Shown piece by piece: positions 35,571 to 45,700 of a stretch of DNA of 64,000 nt (position 1 is the stretch's first letter; every line of letters starts with the position of its first letter). The notes below the pieces were generated by a model that saw only the letters and a list, made by a program, of their open reading frames with translations, was not told where the DNA came from and made no database searches. The position numbers and the translations under genes were made by a program. Source of the stretch: Metridium senile (Eukaryota > Cnidaria > Anthozoa > Actiniaria > Metridiidae); the NCBI GenBank assembly GCA_949775045.1, contig OX459102.1, positions 9,581,738 through 9,645,737 on the forward strand, written 5' to 3'.

Positions 35571-35965
35571 CAGTAAAAACCCGCATATAAGAACCACTAT
35601 TTTTCGAGGTTAGGCTAAAGTGGTTCTTATATAATTGGTATTTAGTGAGAAATTAGGCTAAGGTGGTTCTTAACTGGTTCTTATTTACAAAGCAAAAACA
35701 ATTTCCCTTATATAGTGTTTTTTATGTTATATAAATTGTTATGTAGAAGCATCTGAATGATGAATGTATTCTCATTAAGAACTGTCTAACTGATAATACA
35801 TTTGTAAAACATTTTTCTTGCATTGATTTTAAATTTGGTCATATTCAGACTCAACTTATATTTTTTCAAATGAATCTTGAAACCTTTCACATAAGAACCA
35901 GTCTAATTTTTTAGCCTAAAGTGGTTCTTTTTTAAATTTTTAACCTTTTTTACTATATTTTATTT
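35571..35965. mobile_element. ~390-bp Tc1/mariner-like MITE
   Basis: Absent from the equivalent place after copy 1 (about 24775). It starts after a TA with CAGTAAAAACCCGCATATAA and ends in AACCTTTTTTACTA before TA, giving degenerate inverted ends. TAAGAACCA and GGCTAAAGTGGTTCTT occur in both arms. Confidence 0.6.
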
Positions 35966-36771
35966 CTTGAAATTGTTAATGATAAATAATATCAACCTCG
36001 TTCCCAGGGACATGTCTCTTTCGCTTTCGCTTAATAGAGTTTGGCCGCTGAATAGGGTTATACAATAGATATAGGAATAGATTTGGGACTTTTTATTGTG
36101 GCCGCCTAATAGTCAAAGAGTGTGACCGCTTAATAGAGGTAACACTGTATGTTAAAAGACAATAAGCACATTCGTGTTTATGAAAATAACCTCTTCAATC
36201 TCTTCTGAACAGGACGGGGTATTGCTTAGAGTGATTAAGAGTTATTTGTTTCTGTTATACTTTGACCTGGCATTGATTCAAATTAGATACCAAAATAGTA
36301 TCTCGACCCATATGGCTTGCAGCCAGGTTGATGATTAAGTATATTCCAGAATAAAACACAAGCAGACATAATTCACTGTCTTAATTGCAAATCAAATATT
36401 GTTAGCTATCTTTATTCAATAAGTTTAAAGCGATTACACTTTTGAAAACAAGATAAACGTATTTGATATTATATAAACCAGGAAGTAACAATGTTTTTTG
36501 TAACATGAATATACATGTAAGAATAAATCTATCATTATAGTGATATATATATGGGTTATAGTCCATCTTTAAAGTTTACTTTCATCCTAACAATAATGGC
36601 CGTTATGTTATTATTATTGTTATATTTTATTACCATGAAAAATGTTTGGATTGCTCTGGCTGTGTGTGAAGTAGTGACCCTATATCAACAGTAAAACATG
36701 TCAGAATGCACTATATCGATGTGTAGGGATATGATTACATAACTTGTCTAAGCCTGTAGAGGGCAACCTGG

Positions 36772-36780
36772 CATAAATAG
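36772..36780 (+). promoter_or_regulatory. TATA-like box of CniFL copy 3
   Basis: CATAAATAG lies 73 bases before the ATG. The upstream 170 bases are almost identical to copy 1 and not to copy 2. Confidence 0.6.
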
Positions 36781-36844
36781 CGTAGACAAGGTTTTAAAGC
36801 AGTACTTGGTATCTCATAAGCAGCTATTACACCGTACTGCGAAA

Positions 36845-38968
36845 ATGAGCCTTGATCAGAAGTTCTCCAACTCTTGTAGCAAGACTTCTAAGTTTACTGT
36901 CTTCACTTGTATTGTAACTTTATTGATATGCTGTGGAGGTCTTGTACGTATTGAATTGATTCTAAATGACCGAGTCAACCAGCTTGAAGAGAAGATTAAC
37001 ACAATACATGTCAGCGACGTGAATGTTGCTGCGACTATCGACTATGGTGGTACAACAATGTCAAGAAATGAAGAAGATATTGCTAGTTCACGAGAAACAT
37101 CCCGAACAGAGAAACGACAAGGTTCTGGACATGTTTGTAATCATGTAGACTGTGTGCAGAAGAAAGAACATGACGAAGTAAATAACCAAGAAAACGTCGA
37201 TCGAAAGAGAACAAGAAGAGATATATCATTGGAAGAACTCGTAAATAAAACTGAGGAAAAACTGAGAAATCAAATGTCTAAGACGATATACCAAGAAGTA
37301 CGAAAGGCCATATCAACACAGCAAGGATTCAAATATTGGGTTGCCATCCCAGGCCCTCGCGGACCACGTGGACCGCCGGGAAGGAATGGAAAAGGGCCAA
37401 AGGGCATGCCGGGAAGGAGAGGAAAACGTGGACAACGTGGTATTCAAGGAAATCCTGGGATAAATGGAAAACCTGGTCCCCGAGGTATGCCGGGACCAAA
37501 AGGAGATACTGGACCATCATTAGCAGCTCCATCTGTATTGATTTCACCTTCCCATTTGATCGTCAATGAAAGCCAGCCTGCCATCTTGCATTGTTATGCA
37601 AGTGGTTATCCACGACCTGTCGTTGTGTGGAGTAACGTCAACGGTTCTTTAGCAACAGACAGAACGGCAGTTGATGGTAGTAGGAAACTCCAGACTAAAA
37701 AGGTCACGCCAGATGACTCAGGGATCTATGAGTGTAAGGCATCCAACATTCTCGGTAAAACACAAACCAAAGCTATAATCGAGGTAAACTATCGACCAAG
37801 ACTGACATTGAACAAAGGACCAATCTACATAAAGACAGGAAGTGACGCCACTCTGCCTGTATGTCACGTGACAGGTCATCCTAAGCCCAGGGTCACGTGG
37901 TCCAAGGCTATTGGTTTATTGCCAACTAAACGTACTGTTATCAAGGATGGACAGTTGACCTTGTTGAGATCCAAGAAAGATGATTCTGGAACATATGTAT
38001 GTGAAGCAGAGAATATTCTTGGATCTGCTATTGCCTCGTCAGTGGTTGTTGTTGTTGACGTGCCTGTTTTTATTGTGAAACCGCCTTCTTCCTTCAATAA
38101 CACTGTTGGAGAATTAGTCACAATTCAATGCAGAGCAAAAGGTGACCCTCAGCCCGTCATCAGCTGGAAAAAAGAAAATGGCGTTCTTCCAGCCGGTAGA
38201 AATGAAATAAAAGACGGTTCTTTGATTCTGAGAAACTTGAAAGAAACAGATTCAGGTGTGTATGTGTGCACTGCTACAAGTGCTGGTGTGTCTGATACAA
38301 ATACAAAAGTAACACTAAGTGTTATCTATAGAAACTGTTCAGATGTCTATAAGAAAGGAGAGAGACGTAACGGTGTGTACACAATAAAACCTGACGACCA
38401 AGGCGCCTTTCAAGTCTACTGTGACATGACAACTGACGGTGGGAGGTGGACTGTGTTCCAAAGAAGAAAAGACGGATCAGTAGACTTTTATCGCAACTGG
38501 CAAGACTACAAAACAGGCTTTGGAAACCTGAATGGCGAGTTTTGGTTGGGAAATGACTACATCCATCGACTGACAGCAAGAGTAGTCGTGAGCCTTCGCG
38601 TCGACCTGGGGGACTGGGATGAAACCAAGATTCATGCCAAATATGGTAGTTTTAGTGTTGGTGATGAATCAGACAAGTACAGACTGAGGGTAGGCTCGTA
38701 TACAGGTAATGCTGGGGATTCACTGCTAGCTAGACAAAACAACATGGCCTTTACTACAAAAGATAGAGATAACGATAAGGACATCAATCGCAATTGTGCT
38801 GTTAGATATACCGGTGCCTGGTGGTATAAAAATTGCTTTGATTCTAATTTAAATGGTCAATATCTTGGAGATACTTATAGCTACAAAGGCATCTGTTGGA
38901 ATAAATATAAAGAACGCTATTCTTTAAAGTCAACTGAGATGAAGCTACGCCCACAACAATTTCCATAA
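36845..38968 (+). CDS. CniFL-type collagen-Ig-fibrinogen membrane lectin, copy 3
   Basis: Intronless, 707 aa, same plan as copies 1 and 2. The first basic site reads TEKR (P4 Arg lost), while the second, RTRR, is kept. The collagen stretch has 19 units, one of them only Gly-Lys (GRNGKGPKG), a break in the triplet register caused by an in-frame 12-base loss relative to copy 1. The fibrinogen domain has GGRW where copy 1 has GGGW, keeps DRDND and has the WWYKNC...NG signature. Its sequence alternates between copy-1-like stretches (promoter, collagen, Ig1, most of Ig2, middle of Ig3) and copy-2-like stretches (Ig1/Ig2 junction, Ig3 start and end), which suggests gene conversion. Function as for copy 1. 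Confidence 0.9.
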   Translation: MSLDQKFSNSCSKTSKFTVFTCIVTLLICCGGLVRIELILNDRVNQLEEKINTIHVSDVNVAATIDYGGTTMSRNEEDIASSRETSRTEKRQGSGHVCNHVDCVQKKEHDEVNNQENVDRKRTRRDISLEELVNKTEEKLRNQMSKTIYQEVRKAISTQQGFKYWVAIPGPRGPRGPPGRNGKGPKGMPGRRGKRGQRGIQGNPGINGKPGPRGMPGPKGDTGPSLAAPSVLISPSHLIVNESQPAILHCYASGYPRPVVVWSNVNGSLATDRTAVDGSRKLQTKKVTPDDSGIYECKASNILGKTQTKAIIEVNYRPRLTLNKGPIYIKTGSDATLPVCHVTGHPKPRVTWSKAIGLLPTKRTVIKDGQLTLLRSKKDDSGTYVCEAENILGSAIASSVVVVVDVPVFIVKPPSSFNNTVGELVTIQCRAKGDPQPVISWKKENGVLPAGRNEIKDGSLILRNLKETDSGVYVCTATSAGVSDTNTKVTLSVIYRNCSDVYKKGERRNGVYTIKPDDQGAFQVYCDMTTDGGRWTVFQRRKDGSVDFYRNWQDYKTGFGNLNGEFWLGNDYIHRLTARVVVSLRVDLGDWDETKIHAKYGSFSVGDESDKYRLRVGSYTGNAGDSLLARQNNMAFTTKDRDNDKDINRNCAVRYTGAWWYKNCFDSNLNGQYLGDTYSYKGICWNKYKERYSLKSTEMKLRPQQFP

Positions 38969-39703
38969 AATGTTTTTCCATCTGTGTAATACAGATGTTA
39001 CGTGACAGAATTTCAATAGTTAATTAATATGTTGCGTGACAAATTATGATAACTCTATTGACATTGATATGACAACACAGTTTATGAGCCTGCACTATTT
39101 TCCTACACAAATCTTAACCTGTTGGTCACATGAAGGTTGCATGATATACAACGTACCTATAGTATTTGACAGTGACTGACTGGAAATTCGGATCGGTACA
39201 AAAATGTACATTATGCAATATCTTCGAGTGACCACCTAGGATTATTAACCTTAAGAGTAAGCTTTTAAACTGTCGCTTAGCCTGTTTAGCTATGATTAGT
39301 CTTGACCTGTGACTTAATTATAAATTGTACAACATAGTATTTCTACTATTATGCATCGACAACGCCTCCAAATAATTCCTAGTTAATAGAAGATAAAATC
39401 TGTTTTAGATCGAATTATTGTCAAATAGTAATTAACACATTAATCCTTATAAATATTGAGTATTCAACATTGTAAGTCAGTTCAGCTGAGTTCAGCTTAG
39501 CCTCGTAGTAGTTCAGTTGACTACATCCAGTTTACGAAATAAAAGATCCTTGGTTGCTCGAATGAGTAGTCTCCTAGTCGTAACACAGATACTCTTATAG
39601 ACTACACCTACTATACGTATACCAAGACAAATGCATACTTATCTTAACTAAACTACTGTATATTACACATGTAGCTGTACTTTTGTACTCTGAATATATG
39701 ACC

Positions 39704-40597
39704 ACAGGCAGCCCAAGCTCATTGTTACAGAGTTTAAATATGCATTTTAACGGTCCAAATTCAAATTCTCTAAATTTGTGTTTTTATGAATAAATTTTTT
39801 ATTATTTATAGGTAGGGGAGAAAAAATTTAGTAACCCAGTGAAATCGCTTCCAAATGGCTTCAAACTCGGCCAAGTAATAAAAGACACAGCAAGTTATTA
39901 AGGTGAGTCATTTTTATTCATAAAAACATAAATTTCACTGGGTTACTAAATTTTGGACGATTGGACGACTCTATTCCATGGTAACCAGTCGTCCAATCAG
40001 AAGTTATCGGTGTCCATCAAGCACGGTTACCATGGAATAGAGTCGTCCAATCAGATTGAGTATTACAAAATAAGGCCCTGCTACGAAGTTATCGGTGCCC
40101 ATCAAGCGCTGGTCACAGATCATCTGAAGGAAAATTGTCGTTGAAAATCGCTCAATATCTATGATTTCGTGAGGTCCGACTCGAGATCCATGAACATTTT
40201 GCTGTTTTCTGGACAGAAGGATCATTAAGCTATGGTGCTGAGGGGATTTTGAAGGCAAAGGAAGGATTAAACAATATCTTTCGAGAATCGGAGGTATTAT
40301 TTGCAACAGAGTAAAAGAATTACACGGAAAGCATGCATGAAATTGTACAAAAATCGTCCATATTTTGTATGGACGGTGTTGCGTGACGTACGACCTCGAA
40401 ACGTGATACAAGCAAATGTTAAGGACAAGTTTCATATGAAAAATGCTCTAAAACGTTCAAAAACCACCCAGAATGACACCAAATAAGTTTAACAACAACA
40501 CAGGATTGAAATATGTTCAAATTTATTTCAATAAAAAATATCGAGTTTTTCCTCACATACATCTCTACTGTAAAAGTGAATTGCTTGGGCTGCCTGT
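39704..40597. mobile_element. 894-bp element with ACAGGCAGCCCAAGC ends
   Basis: The terminal inverted repeats are ACAGGCAGCCCAAGC and GCTTGGGCTGCCTGT. Internal palindromes lie at 39776-39955 (TTTAGTAACCCAGTGAAAT and its complement) and 39955-40055 (GGACGACTCTATTCCATGGT and its complement). The end matches the smaller element at 7207-7490. No convincing transposase. Confidence 0.75.
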
Positions 40598-40734
40598 GTC
40601 TAAACCAAAATAAAACACAATGCACGCAGTAAATCATCCATTTAAAAAAAAAAAACAAGATAAAAGTATTTAAGATGAAACCAAGACGTAACAGTAACTC
40701 AATAAAGTATATTTATCCTCTTATTCTTAAGGCC

Positions 40735-41135
40735 TGGCTAAACTAGGATACATGTAGCGCGCTACACACACGCTACATTGTCGTCAGCGTGTCTCTACAG
40801 GCCTGGCTAAACTAGGATACATGTAGCGCGCTACATTGTCGCGCGCTACATGTATCCTCAATGTTTCTCAGTTTAGCCAACATTGTAGCGCGCGACAAAT
40901 TTGGCGAGCGACATGTCGCCTCGGTTGGCTAAACTGGGATACATCGCATTCGCATGTAGCGCGCGCCAAATTTGTAGCCGGGACACAAGAAATGTTTCTG
41001 CTCTCTCCCAGAAACATTTTTTGTGTCCCGGCTACAAAATTTGTCGCGCGCTACAATGTTTTCGAGCTGACTAAACTGAGAAACATTGAGGATACATGTA
41101 GTGCGCGACAATGTAGCGCGCTACGTCCACAGCTT
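40735..41135. mobile_element. nested palindromes rich in TAGCGCGCTACA
   Basis: Repeated and inverted blocks of GGCTAAACTAGGATACATGT, AGCGCGCTACA and AATGTTTCTCAGTTTAG fold in several ways. The innermost hairpin pairs ACAAGAAATGTTTCTG with its complement at about 40984-41026. The adjoining 41140-41360 is a TTTTTGCTCA-type tandem repeat. Confidence 0.7.
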
Positions 41136-41889
41136 ATATTTTTGCTCAGTTTTTTTCTCATAGTTTCGCTCAATTTTTTTGTTGATATTTTTGCTGATAT
41201 TTTTCCTCGTATTTTTGCTCAATTTTGCTCATATTTTTGCTCTCATTTTTTTTTTTGCTAATCTTGTTGCTTATATATTTGCTCATATACTATTACTCAT
41301 ATTTTTGCTCATATAATTTTGCCCATTATTTTGCCCTAATATTTCTGCTCTTATTTGTGCTCATATTAGTTGTTTGGCCATTTACCGTGGTGAAAGGTCA
41401 GTAAACCCGTGGTAAACTGATTTTAAGTGTAACCGAAATTTCCAAAGGTAAATAACCTTGGTAAATAATAAAATAAATCCCCAATGCATTTACCTATAAG
41501 AGCGAATTCGTATAACCTATTTCTTGTATGCTAATGAGTTTTGTTATATTAATGAGCATGAAAACAATAGCGCAAAGACCATGCTTGAGGGATTCACGTT
41601 TCGTAAGGGTTGGTCGCGACCATTAGAAGTGCACGGCCAATGTGCCAAAAAAAAATCCTGCTCAAACCAAGCTCAAATAAAAAACTTGCAGAACTTTGAG
41701 GGGTAGCGAATGGTAAAATATCAAAATTCGATCCTGAGATTCTAGGAATATATCACATCACATATTTACTTAATTAGTCTCCTCCGCACGCTACTCCTTT
41801 TTCTCTTTTGGGATTCCTTTGGGTTTCCTGTCGAAAAAACGTTTTTGTTAAGAAACAAAATTACTAGTTGCATAATTTAGGCCAAAGTA

Positions 41890-42362
41890 AAGTACTACCT
41901 CTATTCGGGGTCTGGGTAAAGGATAACGAATAACAACAACAACAACGAAAGCAACAAAAAAAGAAAACCATGGTTATAAAACAAAGCAAGTCAAATTACA
42001 TTGAACTAAAAGTGTTGCTGGATAAAGAAATAAATATGAGCTAGTGAAGCACACTTAATATATCACATACAACAAGTATATTTCCAATGTATTTGTCAAA
42101 CAGTTTGTGTTAATAAACAACCCACTAGTTGACTTATGAAAAGTTTAGGTAAGAAGTACAGCACTAACTCTATTTAGGGTCTGGGTAAATGAATAGCAAC
42201 AACAACAAACAAACAAAGAACAAAGGAAAGCATGGTTATAAAATAAAGCAATTATAATTTACCTCGAGATTTGGGGCTTGCTAAATAAAAAAACAAAGAT
42301 CAGTTAGTCAAAAGCCCACTTCATATTTCACTTACAACATGTTTATTTCCAGGGATTTGGCC

Positions 42363-42394
<32 letters not shown>

Positions 42395-42700
42395 AACAAC
42401 AACAACAACAAAACAACAACAACAACAACGAAAGAAACAAAAAAAGAAAACCATGGTTGTAAAATAAAGCAAGTCAAATTACCAATGTATTTGTTAAACA
42501 GTTTATGTTAATAAATAACCCACTAGTTGCCTTATGAAAATTTTAGGTAACAAGTACAGCACTAACTCTATTCAGGGTCTGGGTAAAGGATTACGAATAA
42601 TAATAAAAAGACCGAGTATTAAAATATAAAGAAAGTATATTTACCTGACACCTTGAGGTGGTCTGAATAAAAATAAATTAAGAGTTAATTCAAACGGTTT
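41890..42700. repeat. tandemly duplicated segment, each copy carrying an 18-nt exon
   Basis: Units start near 41890, 42150 and 42545 with a GTACAGCACTAACTCTATT-like block followed by AGGGTCTGGGTAAA, and end near a candidate 18-nt exon. A fourth, degenerate unit (about 42430-42510) joins CAAGTCAAATTAC directly to CAATGTATTTGT and lacks the exon. A (CAA)n microsatellite lies at 42363-42430. Confidence 0.75.
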
Positions 42701-45700
42701 AAAACAAGCATCAACAAAAACATTTTATGTACACCATGCACATAAAATATATGACTTTGTATCTAACCTCAACAACTCGTACTTAAGGCCGGTACACACG
42801 AGGGATCTTGCTCCCGCAACACGCTCCCGCACATGCTCCTGGGTGATCGTGAGTCATTTTGCAAGACCAGTACACATGAGAAAAACGAGGGAGCGAAACG
42901 ATGCAAACAACCCGAACGGAGCATGGGAACTAGTTTAAATCCAACAATTTGATTGGTCAACTGGAGACAGATTGTTGCGCGGCAAAAAAGTTTTAGTACA
43001 CACGAGGGAGCTGGCTCCTGAAACACGCTCCTGCAACAGATTTGCTCCTGGAGCTTGCTCCCTCACATTTAACCAGGGAGCAAAACCCGGGAGCAAAATG
43101 TTTGTTGCGCAACAATTTTTTTGCGTGAAATCGTTGGTACACACGAGGGAGCTTTGCTCCGGGAGCATGTTGCGGGAGCGTGTTGCGGGCGCAAGCTCCC
43201 TCGTTTACCCGCGGGCTCGTAACAGTTAGGGTAATATTGAAGTATGTTTTATAACCCACGCAATTAATTTATCAATAAGAGCATTTTTACTAACCAGGAC
43301 CACAAACGTCTTCCTGAATACGTCTATCGACATCAACGATTGTCGACCTGTTATATTCTATGTCTGTGATAGTGAATAGAACAAAAACAAGATAAAAACA
43401 TCAATTCGTAAAGAGATAAGAACAAAAAAAAATTAACAACACCCAAGGCATGACTAGATGAAAGTAAGCACAATACCTTTACCGAGGTCTTCTATGGACG
43501 TGCCCGTCTCTACAAAGTAATAAAAAAAATACAAAGATTATATATTTTTAGAGGTAAATATGTTTTACAAATAAGTGCATACCTATACAAGCAGTGGAAA
43601 ATATTAACAATGCCTAATTTAAACGGTATCAGATAGCCACTTTAGAGTGGATTTCATTAACCCGTGAAACAAAGTGTAATAGGGAAAGAGTAATAAAGTG
43701 TATTAATGTGTAATAGTGCTATTGAACAAATGTTTATAAAACACAAAGTTAAAGTATAATAAAGTGTAATAAAGCATATTACGCTAAAGTGTGTTTCACG
43801 GGTTAATGCAAACCACTCTATAGTGTAACATCTATATGTGCTAGCATCTAATTATCTATCTATGTATCTAAAATAGATTGGAATAGATACAAAGTCGTGG
43901 CACTCACAAACAAACAATAGAAACTATATAGAAAGAAAAAAACATGTATATAACATTCCCTACCTGATCTTAATTGCATTACCTCTGCACGGAGTGCTAG
44001 TGAAAAACACAACAACAAATTAGATAGGATCTTGGTAATTAATAACACAGGGTAACCATCTTACTATTCAACTTTTTTTCAAAGTCGTCTTCCATCCCTG
44101 CGATTAGAAACAAAAACAACATTAATGTAGTGTAGAACATAACAACTGTAATGATAACAAGGAACAAGTGCAATTAATGTTGATTCTTATTAGAAAAACT
44201 TAACAAAGGAGAGGTAATGTAATGAAATTTGCATGAACACCGTAAAAAAAATGTTGACTTAACTTCACTAACTTTTCGAGCTTTAGCTATTCGTAGGAGT
44301 AAAAGGACAAGTAACGCTATGCTATACCATTATAACTAGATACAATATTGTGGCGCGTTTTTTAAAAAACTGGTAAGAAACGCCTTAGTCAAGACACATT
44401 TTTTACATTTTTCTATTTAATATTTGATGTAAATGCAATTTATAATAAGCCTGAATCTGATCAAAATAACTCCAAATAACACCAAGTCAATTATTGTAAT
44501 GGAATCGCGAAAGGGATTACGTGAAAATAGATCACTTACTTTGTTGTCGTTCTAATAGGCGCTCGTACTTACAGATGACTGAAATAAAAAAAAAATACAA
44601 CTGTCAAATCGCTATAAAAAAAACCTATAAACGTTTGGTTGCATCCACAAGTTGGCGACAATTAAGCTGTCAATAACAACACCCTTTGCAATACAAGGTA
44701 TCGAACACCAATATGAACCTACATCTGGTTTGCATGTCCTCTATCTATAAGATAAAAATGAAAATTTTAATGAGTTAGAGGGACAATTAAATATAACTAC
44801 ATGGAAGAAATGCATATTCTCCAAATATCGCGTAAAATAACTGAAACATTTATAACCAAGCCACTTAAATAATAATTCGGGTATGGAGCTCCTGACTATA
44901 AGTTGTCCACACAACACAAACAAGAAAACAAGAACAACAGTAAAACCCTTATAGTAACCCTACCCTGTCGTATAAGACGTCGACTTCGTCCTGGACCTGA
45001 AATAACATGATTGGTCAGGATAAATGTGCAACACAAACGGATGGGATCATGTAACCTACCAATGCCCCCTGATTGGTAATAAAATGATAGCGCAACCCAT
45101 CTGTTCTATTCCGTTCGATCTAAATTATGCTCACATTTGGGCACACTTGGAAAAAAATATGTGAAACAAATATATAAGATAAGTAATTCAGAACAATTGA
45201 CACATTAGATTGCGTATCGTGATAATTTTTTCTAACTATGACCACGTTGGTACCCTGCGAGCAGAGTCTCCTTCTCTTTCCTTTCTCTCTCACGGGGAAG
45301 GCAAAGGAGACTCTGCTCGCAGGGTACCACGTTGGGTAGGGTGCATCTATTACATAAATAGAAGCAATATTAAGGCAATATGTAGTCCCCCCCCCCCAAA
45401 AAAAAAAATTCAAAACAAATATATAGCAAGTAATAAATTGATTAAATTACCTCATAGCTTGACTCTTCGCCCGCCTCTTCTATAATGGGCTGAACAGAAG
45501 ACAAAATGAGAAAAAAAAACAACACAAAAAGGTCAAAAAATCTACTGAACTCTATATGTAACTATCACAATGTACAAATAGTCAATACGTTTTCACAGAT
45601 ATATTAAGTCTAAAATAATAAAAAAAAAGAACGAAGAGCAGAGATTGAATTAATTGCCGTCGTGTCTTCAGGGAGAAGCACTCGTGTTCAAAGGAAACGA

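Noticed and set aside
40836..41261. 141-codon frame
   Set aside because: It runs through nested GCGCGC palindromes and a TTTTTGCTCA repeat, with a mirrored frame on the other strand.
42769..43259. Several 77-88-codon frames in both orientations
   Set aside because: They arise from the fold-back element with repeated GAGGGAGC / GCTCCCTC blocks.
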